Positions 1 to 7,260 are shown, numbered from the stretch's first letter. The stretch is DNA of 16,367 bases from Rickettsia typhi (GCA_945902255.1 CAMDMO010000022.1:1-16367), one strand, 5' to 3'. Notes: generated by a model not told the origin, from the letters alone. Numbers and translations are program-made.

Positions 1-664
1 TAAGCCTTGATTGCAGCATCTTGCGATCACTTTCATCAAGCTTGCCAAAGCGCAGATTATTTAAAATTTTGATAAAATCTTTATCACTTTGACGGAAAAT
101 TTCTTCTAGATTAAATAGCTTTAAATCAAGATCTTGCCAAGCTTTAGAATTGAAAGAAAAGTTAAAATTATTGCTCGCTCTATTCACTGGCGGCAATTGC
201 AAAAAATCTCCGAATAGCAGCATTTGCAAGCCTCCCATCGGCGCATCATTTTCTCTTACTTTGCGCAAAACTTGATCCAAAATATCTAAAACTTCCGCTG
301 AAATCATTGAAATTTCATCAATTGCAAGCGCCCTTGCCTGCTTAATTTTTCGTCTAACGCGACTAAATTTTGCACTAAAAAGATTTTCAATTATTTGATC
401 CAACGGCATATTTGCCAATCCAATTCCAGCCCAAGAATGAATTGTGGAGCCACCAATATTAACCGCAGCAATGCCGGTGCTTGCAGTAACTTCCAAGCCA
501 AATTGACCGAAATTTCTTTTTAAAAAATTAAGCAAATAAGATTTGCCGCTACCAGCTCCTCCAGTAACAAAAATATTTCTACCTTCTTGAAATGAGGTTA
601 TGACCGATAGTTGTTGCGCAGAAAGAGAGGATAAGTCAGGAGGTGAAAATTGAAGTGGTGACAT
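1..664 (-). CDS. PIF1-like ATP-dependent DNA helicase, 3' end cut by window edge
   Basis: I translated this reading frame by hand; it starts at an ATG at 664-662 and runs off the left edge after about 221 codons. It shows the order of superfamily 1B helicase motifs: Walker A GGAGSGKS at residues 35-42, a TASTGIAA segment at about 60-67, Walker B with IDEIS at 115-119, motif III GDFLQLPPV at 152-160, and IFRQ at about 189-192. This spacing matches the N-terminal ATPase half of PIF1/RRM3-type helicases, which unwind DNA 5' to 3' and resolve G-quadruplexes or stalled forks. The second RecA-like domain lies outside the window. No Shine-Dalgarno is seen at normal spacing: the nearest GGAG is 16 nt upstream, inside the terminator hairpin of the preceding gene. 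The family call is firm; the exact cellular role is not shown. Confidence 0.88.
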   Translation of the reverse strand, partial: MSPLQFSPPDLSSLSAQQLSVITSFQEGRNIFVTGGAGSGKSYLLNFLKRNFGQFGLEVTASTGIAAVNIGGSTIHSWAGIGLANMPLDQIIENLFSAKFSRVRRKIKQARALAIDEISMISAEVLDILDQVLRKVRENDAPMGGLQMLLFGDFLQLPPVNRASNNFNFSFNSKAWQDLDLKLFNLEEIFRQSDKDFIKILNNLRFGKLDESDRKMLQSRL

Positions 665-670
665 TTTTGC

Positions 671-722
671 AAAAAAAATTCTCCTTACCAAACTCAAATA
701 AAATTTGATAGGCAAGGAGAAT
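671..722 (-). terminator. Rho-independent terminator of the DsbA-family gene
   Basis: Read on the minus strand, ATTCTCCTTGCC (722-711) pairs with GGTAAGGAGAAT (689-678) through one G-U wobble. A nested TCAAAT/ATTTGA stem sits inside the loop, and a run of eight T follows directly. It lies just after the DsbA-family stop at 730. The T run ends 7 nt before the helicase ATG, so the hairpin occupies the helicase leader. Confidence 0.85.
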
Positions 723-729
723 ATTAAAA

Positions 730-1593
730 TTATTTTTTTCTAGCAGCTTTGATTTTTTCTTTCATAGCTTCAAGCTCAAGAGCTCCTGGAACTAGCTCTT
801 CTCCAATAACAAATCCCGGAGTGCCATTAATTCCAATTGAAGCACCAAGCGCACGATTTGCTTGAATAATTTCATCAATTTTTTCTTTTTTATCTCTTAG
901 AGTAGCTTCTAATTTATCACCGTTAATTCCGATGTCTTTAGCAACTTTAATTGCGGCATCTTTTCCTCTTGCGCTTGATTTCATCAAAGCATCGTGGAAT
1001 TTTTTATAAGACGATGAATCAATCATGTTAACCGCTAGAGCCACTTGTGACATTTCTTCTGAACCTTGGCCAAGAATTGGAAATTCTTTATAAATTACAC
1101 GAATTTTTTTATCTTCTTTCACAAGCTCTTCAACTGTTGCTTGGGCTTTTTTGCAATATCCGCAAGAATAATCAAAAAATTCAACAATAGTTATGTTATA
1201 TCCTGATGGAGAATAGCTTGGTGAACCTTTGCCAAAAAGCTCATCTTTTTTATCGCCAATAGTTTTTTGAGCATTTTTAGATTGCTCTTCCATAACTTTT
1301 TTCTGCATATTTGCAACAGACTCTAATATTGCCTGAGGATTAGCTTCAACCCATTTTGCAATAACTTTTTCTACATCTCCAGCATTAGAAACTTTCATTG
1401 AACTGTCTAATCCGGTTGGATTAACTCTTCCAGCTTGGTTTTCTGCTTCGCCAGCTTGATTGGAAGTGTTGTTGGAAAATTTTTTACCAAAAAAAGTATA
1501 TGCGCCGCCAGCAATTAATAAAATTACGACTATGATGGCAATTGGCTTAAATAGAGATGGTTGATCGCTATAATTTTTATTGAGAAATGACAT
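730..1593 (-). CDS. DsbA-family thiol:disulfide oxidoreductase, membrane-anchored
   Basis: A 287-residue protein expected to act outside the inner membrane, forming or shuffling disulfides in envelope and secreted proteins. It has an N-terminal hydrophobic anchor at about residues 17-36 (IAIIVVILLIAGG), then an Asn/Gln/Glu-rich linker and a charged helical region (about 70-120). A thioredoxin-fold DsbA domain follows from about 133, with the CGYC active site at 144-147 (context FFDYSCGYC) and the cis-proline loop GTPGF at 257-261. The helical insertion between them is typical of DsbA/BdbD and Com1-like proteins of Rickettsiales and Coxiella. The anchor looks uncleaved, so the domain is probably tethered. 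It is transcribed divergently from rnhB and has its own strong terminator. The family is clear; whether it is an oxidase or an isomerase cannot be told, and no partner DsbB is visible. Confidence 0.9.
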   Translation of the reverse strand: MSFLNKNYSDQPSLFKPIAIIVVILLIAGGAYTFFGKKFSNNTSNQAGEAENQAGRVNPTGLDSSMKVSNAGDVEKVIAKWVEANPQAILESVANMQKKVMEEQSKNAQKTIGDKKDELFGKGSPSYSPSGYNITIVEFFDYSCGYCKKAQATVEELVKEDKKIRVIYKEFPILGQGSEEMSQVALAVNMIDSSSYKKFHDALMKSSARGKDAAIKVAKDIGINGDKLEATLRDKKEKIDEIIQANRALGASIGINGTPGFVIGEELVPGALELEAMKEKIKAARKK

Positions 1594-1654
1594 ATATTGA
1601 ATTATGATTAATTTGAAGAAAAACTGACCTTATTTAAACAATTCTCAACTTGAA

Positions 1655-2284
1655 ATGCAACCCGATTTTTCAATCGAAAATAGTTATTCAAATTTAATTA
1701 TCGCCGGAATTGATGAGGCTGGCAGAGGCCCTCTTTGCGGACCAGTAGTTGCGGCTTGCGTAATATTAAATCAAAAAGATTTTCCTCAAGAAATAAATGA
1801 CTCAAAAAAACTTTCAAAAAACAAAAGAAAAAAAATATTTTTAGAACTACAGCAAAAAGCAAAATTTGGAATTGGTATAGTTGATGCAAAAGTTATCGAT
1901 GAAATAAATATCCTAGAAGCCTCTAAATTAGCGATGTTTTACGCTTTAAATGATTTAGAAAAAAAATATAAAATTTTTACACAATTAATTTTAGTTGATG
2001 GAAATTTTCTTCCTTTTAAAAAGCAGAATCAAATTCAAGAAATTATTTCCGTAGTAAAAGGAGATCAAAAAAGTCTTTCTATAGCAGCTGCATCAATTAT
2101 CGCCAAAGAAACTCGTGATGAAATTATGCTAAATATTCATCAAGAATATCCGCAATATTCACTTGATAAACATGCTGGCTATCCAACGAAATTTCATATT
2201 GAAAAAATAAAAGAATTTGGAATATGCAAATTTCATCGCAAATCTTTTGAACCAATAAAATCAATGATTCATGCAAATAATTAA
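1655..2284 (+). CDS. rnhB: Ribonuclease HII
   Basis: A 209-residue cytoplasmic enzyme that cuts the RNA strand of RNA-DNA hybrids and starts removal of single ribonucleotides from DNA. The N-terminal signature GIDEAGRGPLCGPVVAA begins at residue 18 and carries the first catalytic pair D20-E21. DGN at 115-117 gives D115 and VKGD at 134-137 gives D137, matching the four-carboxylate DEDD set of E. coli RNase HII. The family block AAASIIAKETRD follows, and the C-terminal HAGYPTKFH is also typical. Length is normal. The ATG at 1655 lies 61 nt from the divergent DsbA-family start and has no clear Shine-Dalgarno. Its 3' end overlaps the start of tsaC by 14 nt, so the two are probably co-transcribed and translationally coupled. 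Confidence 0.96.
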   Translation: MQPDFSIENSYSNLIIAGIDEAGRGPLCGPVVAACVILNQKDFPQEINDSKKLSKNKRKKIFLELQQKAKFGIGIVDAKVIDEINILEASKLAMFYALNDLEKKYKIFTQLILVDGNFLPFKKQNQIQEIISVVKGDQKSLSIAAASIIAKETRDEIMLNIHQEYPQYSLDKHAGYPTKFHIEKIKEFGICKFHRKSFEPIKSMIHANN

Positions 2285-2891
2285 AGAAGAAGATCAAAAC
2301 GCCATTTCTCTTGCGATTGATTCTTTACAAAAAGGAAAAATTATTGCTTTTGCTTCAGATACAATTTACGGCCTTGCTGTTGATGCCACTAATTCTAAGG
2401 CCGTGGAGGCGTTATATGAAATTAAAAAACGCGACTCCAAAAAACCAATAGCAATTTTTGTAAAAAATTTAAAAAAAGCAGAGGAAATTTTTATCTTTGA
2501 TGAGCAATCTAAAAGAATTGCAAAGAAATTCTTTCCTGGAAATTTAACTTTAGTTTTAAAAACAAAAATAAATAACCCTGCAAAACTAGCGCCAAATCTG
2601 AATAAATCGCATGATGGTTTTTTAGGATTTAGAATTATTGATAGCGAATTCACTAATAATTTATTTAAAAAATTCGATGGAATTTTGGCCGTAAGTAGCG
2701 CTAATTTTTCAAATCAGGAACCTGCTTTTGATGCAAAAAAAGTAGAGGAATATTTTTTCAACTCAGATATTTTATTAATTGATGGTGGAGTTTCAAAAAA
2801 TAAAATTCCCTCAACAGTTATAAAATTTATTAATAATAAAATTGAAATTATCCGCTCTGGATTAATTAGTGAAACTGAATTACGCTTTTAA
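2271..2891 (+). CDS. tsaC: L-threonylcarbamoyladenylate synthase (YrdC/Sua5 family)
   Basis: A 206-residue cytoplasmic enzyme that makes threonylcarbamoyl-AMP from threonine, bicarbonate and ATP, the first step of the universal t6A37 modification of ANN-decoding tRNAs. It shows the family motifs SDTIYGLA at 29-36, KKRDSKKPIAIFV at 52-64, PGNLTLVL at 89-96, GFR at 119-121, SSANFS at 142-147 and STVIKF at 181-186. It ends near residue 206 without the extra C-terminal Sua5 domain, so it is the short TsaC type. The ATG lies inside the end of rnhB in another frame (14-nt overlap), with AATCAATG upstream and no clear ribosome site; coupling to rnhB translation is likely. The partners tsaB, tsaD and tsaE are not in this window. 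Confidence 0.93.
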   Translation: MQIIKEEDQNAISLAIDSLQKGKIIAFASDTIYGLAVDATNSKAVEALYEIKKRDSKKPIAIFVKNLKKAEEIFIFDEQSKRIAKKFFPGNLTLVLKTKINNPAKLAPNLNKSHDGFLGFRIIDSEFTNNLFKKFDGILAVSSANFSNQEPAFDAKKVEEYFFNSDILLIDGGVSKNKIPSTVIKFINNKIEIIRSGLISETELRF

Positions 2892-2898
2892 ATAAAAA

Positions 2899-3489
2899 AT
2901 GAAATTTCTTGAGTTCTTAAAAATTCCACTAGTAAAAATTATTGCCACTATAGTGATTTTATATTTTGGATTATTTTATAATAAAAGCGATCCGGCAAGC
3001 CTTGGCAGCAGATTATCTTCGCAAAATATAAAGCGAAATTTAAATGAAATTCAGGAGCAAGGCAAGTTTATTGCGGTAAATATTACTGCCGCAAAAGAGC
3101 TTCATAAGAAAAAATCAGAAGAATTAAATAGTGCAAAAATAAATGATATAGCGACGCAAGAAAATGCCCCTGAAGGTGATTTAGATAATGAAGTAAGTGC
3201 CTGCAGCGATGAAGTTGAAATTGCTTATAAACTTTTTGATTCAAGCAATAAGCTAATAGAATCTTCAGAACATCAGATGGTTATTATTGGCAGAAAAAAA
3301 TCTTGGCCACTTGAAAAAAATATTATTGGCATGAAGATTGGACAGTCTAAGACGATAGAAATTTCAGATGATTTAAAAAAGAGTGACAAAAAATTATCTA
3401 GTCTTGCGACCAGCAGTGGAAGCTTAAAATATCAGGTACAAATTTTAAATTTAAGAAAAGAATTTGACCCATTGGCGACTTGCGAATAA
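2899..3489 (+). CDS. Membrane-anchored protein with FKBP-like domain, probably non-catalytic
   Basis: A 196-residue protein starting 7 nt after the tsaC stop, so part of the rnhB-tsaC operon. It has one N-terminal membrane segment at about residues 9-27, which should place the rest in the periplasm, then a charged helical linker (about 40-95). From about 102 to 187 the pattern fits an FKBP fold: VEIAYKLFDSSNKLIESS, then VIIGRKKSWPLEKNIIGMKIGQSKTIEI, and a final hydrophobic strand LKYQVQILNL. The GMKIGQ motif and strand order match FKBP-type prolyl isomerases. The aromatic residues that form the usual proline pocket (the FD, Y and YG positions) are not evident, so it may be a chaperone or binding domain without isomerase activity. 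The assignment rests on pattern only; a small anchored protein of unknown function is the alternative. Confidence 0.6.
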   Translation: MKFLEFLKIPLVKIIATIVILYFGLFYNKSDPASLGSRLSSQNIKRNLNEIQEQGKFIAVNITAAKELHKKKSEELNSAKINDIATQENAPEGDLDNEVSACSDEVEIAYKLFDSSNKLIESSEHQMVIIGRKKSWPLEKNIIGMKIGQSKTIEISDDLKKSDKKLSSLATSSGSLKYQVQILNLRKEFDPLATCE

Positions 3490-3526
3490 AGGCCACGAAC
3501 AACGCTAATTCAAGTAAAATGGCGCT

Positions 3527-3788
3527 AAAAAGTAGATATTCTTTATAATGCCTTCTTTCTCAAGTTATGGTCCACCCCCTTCTCAAGTTGTCACCCCGTC
3601 GCATGACGGGGTCCATCTGATTACGAATTCTTGATTTAATTTAAAATCGAAATCTTGACGAAATGGACCCCGTCATGCGACGGGGTGACAACTTAAGAAA
3701 GATGAGATACAGCTTTAGAAAGGATGAAGTAACAACTTAAAAAAAGATGTTATAAAAAAGAAGGTATTATAAAAAATATCTGCTTTTT
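3527..3788. repeat. 262-bp nested inverted-repeat element (MITE- or REP-like)
   Basis: This fills most of the 330-nt gap between the FKBP-like gene and yciB; I see no gene in it. The outer arms (3527-3560 and 3755-3788) are inverted repeats matching at about 30 of 34 positions. The inner arms (3585-3616 and 3663-3694) are a perfect 32-nt inverted repeat. Each inner arm holds its own GC-rich hairpin, ACCCCGTC/GACGGGGT with a GCAT or ATGC loop (3593-3612 and 3667-3686). Short direct repeats also occur on both sides (TCTCAAGTT on the left, ACAACTTAA on the right). The GC-rich cores contrast with the AT-rich surroundings. No target duplication is evident. It could also act as a transcription barrier before yciB. 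Confidence 0.8.
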
Positions 3789-3819
3789 TGTTAACATGTA
3801 GTAAAATAAATAAAACAAA

Positions 3820-4398
3820 ATGACTAATTCTTCTAAAAAATCTCACGACTCGCTAACAAAATTTCTTTGCGACTATCTTCCTTTAATTGTTTTTTTCGCC
3901 TGCTACAAGCTAGCCAAAACCCCAGATCCACTGATTACAGCGACCACTTACATGATAATCACAACTTTCATCGCTTTAATAATTTCTTATCTTTTAACTA
4001 AAAAAATCGCAAAAATTGCATTATTTTCAGGAATAATTCTTGGGGTTTTTGGCGGATTAACAATTCTCTTAAAAGACGATCTTTTTATCAAAATAAAACC
4101 AACAATTATTAACTTGATTTTTGCTGCAATTTTATTCTACGGCTATTTTAGCAAAAAACCTCTTTTATCTTATTTAATTGGCGATCAAATAAAAATGAGC
4201 GATCGCGCTTGGCTTACTCTTTCAGCAAGATGGGCGATATTTTTTATATTTTTGTCAATATTAAATGAAATAATTTGGCGAAATTTTTCAACTGATTTTT
4301 GGGTGCAATTTAAAGTGTTTGGCATGATGCCTCTTTCGATAATCTTTACCCTGTCGCAATTGCCTTTTATGATTAAGGAGATAAAAAAGCTTCATTGA
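3820..4398 (+). CDS. yciB: YciB/IspZ family inner membrane septation protein
   Basis: A 192-residue multispanning protein with about five hydrophobic segments (residues about 17-31, 38-60, 65-85, 93-109 and 125-185 in part). It carries the family landmarks: FLCDYLPLIVFFACYK near the N terminus, IKPTIINLIFAAILFYGYFSKKPLLSYLIG in the middle, and RAWLTLSARWAIFF followed by LNEIIWRNFSTDFWVQFKVFGMMPL. In gammaproteobacteria the family is linked to cell division and envelope integrity, and it was first named intracellular septation protein A. Length is close to the usual 180-200. It lies directly after the palindromic element, so its promoter must be in the element or in the short AT-rich stretch after it. 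No good Shine-Dalgarno precedes the ATG (context AATAAAACAAAATG). Confidence 0.9.
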   Translation: MTNSSKKSHDSLTKFLCDYLPLIVFFACYKLAKTPDPLITATTYMIITTFIALIISYLLTKKIAKIALFSGIILGVFGGLTILLKDDLFIKIKPTIINLIFAAILFYGYFSKKPLLSYLIGDQIKMSDRAWLTLSARWAIFFIFLSILNEIIWRNFSTDFWVQFKVFGMMPLSIIFTLSQLPFMIKEIKKLH

Positions 4399-4461
4399 AT
4401 TTTTAATAAGCACCGCTCTATTTTTATTTTACAAAAACAGATTATACCAAACTAAATATTT

Positions 4462-7260
4462 ATGCCAAGAACAAAGGTTGATGTTACAAATTTACCAAAA
4501 CGCTTTAAAGATTTAGGATTTACACCAGCATTTGTAATCAAAACTACTAGCCATAGCACCCAAGCACAATTTGGTGTAGCTGTCGAGAGATTGCTTGAGA
4601 AAGATAGGCTTCAAAGGCTACATAATATATTTTTTAAAGAACTAAAAGGTTATGGTTTTAGAATAGAGATAATATCTAGCATATTTTATGAACGTTATAA
4701 TAATTTTGAATCACCCATTAAAAGCTTTGAAGATAATATAGAAAATATAAAATTATTGTTGAAGTTGCGTGAAGAAGGTGGATTGGGTTTTGAATCAAAA
4801 AATCTTTCTTCCATTCTTCATGGTGCAGGAGCTAATCTAGATAAAGCGATAGATGCCTTATGCAATGAAGATAATATAGAAAAGCTAAAATCTTTATTAA
4901 AATCCGTTGAAGAAGGTGGATTGGGTTTTGAATCAAAAAATCTTTCTTCCATTCTTAATGGTGCAGGAGCTAATCTAGATAAAGTGATAGATGACTTATG
5001 CAATAAAGATAATATAGAAAAGCTAAAATCTTTATTACGATCCGTTGATGAGGGTGGATTGGGTTTTGAATCAAAAAATCTTTCTTCCATTCTTCATGGT
5101 GCAGGAGTTAATCTAGATAAAGTGATAGATGCCTTATGCAATAAAGATAATATAGAAAAGCTAAAATCTTTATTAAAATCCGTTGAAGAAGGTGGATTGG
5201 GTTTTGAATCAAAAAATCTTTCTTCCATTCTTAATGGTGCAGGAGCTAATCTAGATAAAGCGATAAATATTTTATCTCGCGAAGATATTAGAGAAAAGCT
5301 TCAATCTTTATTAGCATCTGTAAATAAAGGTAAGTGGGGTTTTGAAGCGCAAAATTTATCTTCTATATTTCATAAATTGGGGGCTAATCTAGGTAAGGCA
5401 GTATTCGACTTATCTGAGAAAGATATCGCTAAATTTAAATTTTTAACATCTACTCGTGATTCAGGTGAAGTATCTGGCGCCATGAGCTACATAAGAGGCG
5501 TTTCAAGGGCCGCAATTAGGACGAGAGTCAAAAAAAGCTTCGGCTCACTCCCTCAGGCCTTAAAACCACCCTCTAAAAAAAGACCAAGACAACCTACTCA
5601 AAAGATCAGTAAAAAAGGTTCTGGAGCCGCGGAAGGATCATCTGATTTTTCTGGCAATATAGAAGAAACATATGAATTTGTTGGAGAAAGAACAAATCTC
5701 ACTCATCGAAATATTCTAACTTTGTCTCGTCATGCTTTCACTTCTCCAGAAATGAATGGTTTTCTTGCGGGAGATGATTATGACGCTTTAGATCCAGTAA
5801 AATTTGCAGCCTACGCAGATAATAATAGTCTAGATCATTCTCTTGAAGATATTTTGAAACAAGCTATCGAAGATCCCGAAGTAAATATTGTTCCAGTTCT
5901 TTTATGTAGAGGAAAGTTACAAGTTGTAAATGGACGCGAGCAGATAGTTGGAGACACTCATTGGACCAGCTTAATTATTACAAAACACTTTGACGAGCGT
6001 GGCTCCCTAACCATTAGAGCAAAACATATGAACTCTATGGGAGATGAAATTCCCAGTGTCGCAAATAGAGTAATTAGCAAAATACGGAGAGATCTTGGAG
6101 TAAATTTTCAAGATTGCACCGCGCAAGAAGACTGCGCCAAGCAAGTGGGTTTCCATGATTGTGGAGATACTTCTGTTTATAACTTGATTAAGTATTATCG
6201 ATTAGAATCAGGAATGCCTTTGATAGGAATAGATAAAGGCACTTTCATTGCCAATGGAAGAGCTCATTTGCAAGCCATATTTAATGCCCCCGCAGCTCAT
6301 GCGGAAGAAGCCGCTTCACTTTCTGCAACTGCAATAGATCTGATTAGGCAAGTAAATAGCTTTTTAGATTCTTCTTCTGCAGATATACTTTCCAAACTCA
6401 CAAGCCTTCTTGCAATAAAAGATCTATTAAAAAAGGAATTACCCACTCAAAAGGTTGAGTCATTTTTCTTAAGAGCACTCGGAGGATGTTTAACGGAAAT
6501 TTTTGCAAAAGAAAAATCTGGTGAAGATATTTCGCTAGTAAAGGAAAGTTTACAAGCCTTACTAATAGCTGAACCTTATTTGCAAAAATGTCATGAATTA
6601 TTTGTTTTACCCACTTTACCCGCTGAAGATCGCATATCTGACAGAGATTATTTTCCTAGAGCAGAAAAGGGTGATAAAGAGATTGTAAGAAAAGGTGATC
6701 GTAAGCTTATTACAAAAGATACTAAACTGTTTGATGACATTACCGGATATCGTTCAGATGATGAAGGTTCTGAGCTTGATCCAGATTTTACTGACGAAGG
6801 AGAAGAGGTAGATGGTGAAGATGATGATAAGCTGTTTGGCGCAGCTCTTGAATATCCATCAGATGATGAAGAAGAAGAGCTGGATGGCAAAAAAGATAAA
6901 CCTCGAAAAGCTCAAAGAACTGAATCTTATTTGCAAAATGAAGATCGCATATCTGACAGAGATTATTTTCCTAGAGCGGGAGATGAGAGTAAGCTGCCTT
7001 ATAAAATTACTGGAATTCTAAAAGATGATAAAATGTTTGATGACATTACTGGATATCGGTCAGATGACGAAGGTTCTGAGCTTGATCCAGATTTTCATTC
7101 AGATGCTGAGTCAGATTTTACTGATGAAGAAGAGGAAGCGGGTAGAGGCCCTAAAAATAAGGTTCAAAGAACTGAAGAAACTACTACTCCTAAAACAAAA
7201 ACAATAACTGCTCCGCAAGTTGCACGTAAATTATCTTCCTCACATGGGAATGCTAAATAA
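4462..7260 (+). CDS. Large repeat protein with Ulp1-like (CE clan) cysteine protease core, putative host-directed effector
   Basis: A 932-residue protein in four parts. (1) Residues about 18-335 are helical repeats of about 44-46 residues: four near-identical units from residue 108 to 291 with core GFESKNLSSILHGAGANLDK, plus diverged units before and after. (2) Residues 371-385 are a basic, proline-containing patch (SKKRPRQPTQKISKK) resembling a nuclear localisation signal. (3) Residues about 400-600 carry the CE-clan order: H500 in DTHWTSLII, N524 in HMNSMG at the usual Asp position, and Q561 with C567 in QVGFHDCGD. The Q-x5-C spacing and DCG match Ulp1/SENP proteases, which cut SUMO, NEDD8 or ubiquitin. 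(4) Residues about 720-895 are acidic with a duplicated block. No signal peptide is seen. Inference: a secreted effector acting on host ubiquitin-like conjugates. The ATG at 4462 has no clear ribosome site. Confidence 0.85.
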   Translation: MPRTKVDVTNLPKRFKDLGFTPAFVIKTTSHSTQAQFGVAVERLLEKDRLQRLHNIFFKELKGYGFRIEIISSIFYERYNNFESPIKSFEDNIENIKLLLKLREEGGLGFESKNLSSILHGAGANLDKAIDALCNEDNIEKLKSLLKSVEEGGLGFESKNLSSILNGAGANLDKVIDDLCNKDNIEKLKSLLRSVDEGGLGFESKNLSSILHGAGVNLDKVIDALCNKDNIEKLKSLLKSVEEGGLGFESKNLSSILNGAGANLDKAINILSREDIREKLQSLLASVNKGKWGFEAQNLSSIFHKLGANLGKAVFDLSEKDIAKFKFLTSTRDSGEVSGAMSYIRGVSRAAIRTRVKKSFGSLPQALKPPSKKRPRQPTQKISKKGSGAAEGSSDFSGNIEETYEFVGERTNLTHRNILTLSRHAFTSPEMNGFLAGDDYDALDPVKFAAYADNNSLDHSLEDILKQAIEDPEVNIVPVLLCRGKLQVVNGREQIVGDTHWTSLIITKHFDERGSLTIRAKHMNSMGDEIPSVANRVISKIRRDLGVNFQDCTAQEDCAKQVGFHDCGDTSVYNLIKYYRLESGMPLIGIDKGTFIANGRAHLQAIFNAPAAHAEEAASLSATAIDLIRQVNSFLDSSSADILSKLTSLLAIKDLLKKELPTQKVESFFLRALGGCLTEIFAKEKSGEDISLVKESLQALLIAEPYLQKCHELFVLPTLPAEDRISDRDYFPRAEKGDKEIVRKGDRKLITKDTKLFDDITGYRSDDEGSELDPDFTDEGEEVDGEDDDKLFGAALEYPSDDEEEELDGKKDKPRKAQRTESYLQNEDRISDRDYFPRAGDESKLPYKITGILKDDKMFDDITGYRSDDEGSELDPDFHSDAESDFTDEEEEAGRGPKNKVQRTEETTTPKTKTITAPQVARKLSSSHGNAK
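4777..5331 (+). repeat. Four 138-bp in-frame tandem repeats
   Basis: The GGTGGATTGGGTTTTGAATC landmark starts at 4777, 4915, 5053 and 5191, an exact 138-bp (46-codon) spacing. A diverged fifth copy falls in the same register (TAAGTGGGGTTTTGAAGC, 5331 on). Copies 1 and 3 encode ILHGAG while copies 2 and 4 encode ILNGAG, suggesting that the last event duplicated a 276-bp two-unit block. Confidence 0.95.
6625..7095 (+). repeat. Duplicated acidic block in the C-terminal tail
   Basis: Two near-identical DNA blocks start at 6625 and 6940. Each encodes EDRISDRDYFPRA, a variable lysine-rich stretch, and then FDDITGYRSDDEGSELDPDF (residues about 722-776 and 827-878). The spacing between landmarks differs (315 bp at the start, 306 bp at FDDITG), so small indels followed the duplication. 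Confidence 0.9.

Noticed and set aside
3585..3694. CRISPR-like repeat pair
   Set aside because: There are only two copies, in inverted orientation, with no regular spacers and no cas genes.
4818..5090. A 90-codon minus-strand frame with repeats
   Set aside because: It only mirrors the 138-bp tandem repeats of the plus-strand gene.
6648..6890. An 80-codon minus-strand frame rich in serine
   Set aside because: It is the antisense reading of the Asp/Glu-rich tail; long Ser/Pro runs are what the complement of GAT/GAA codons gives.
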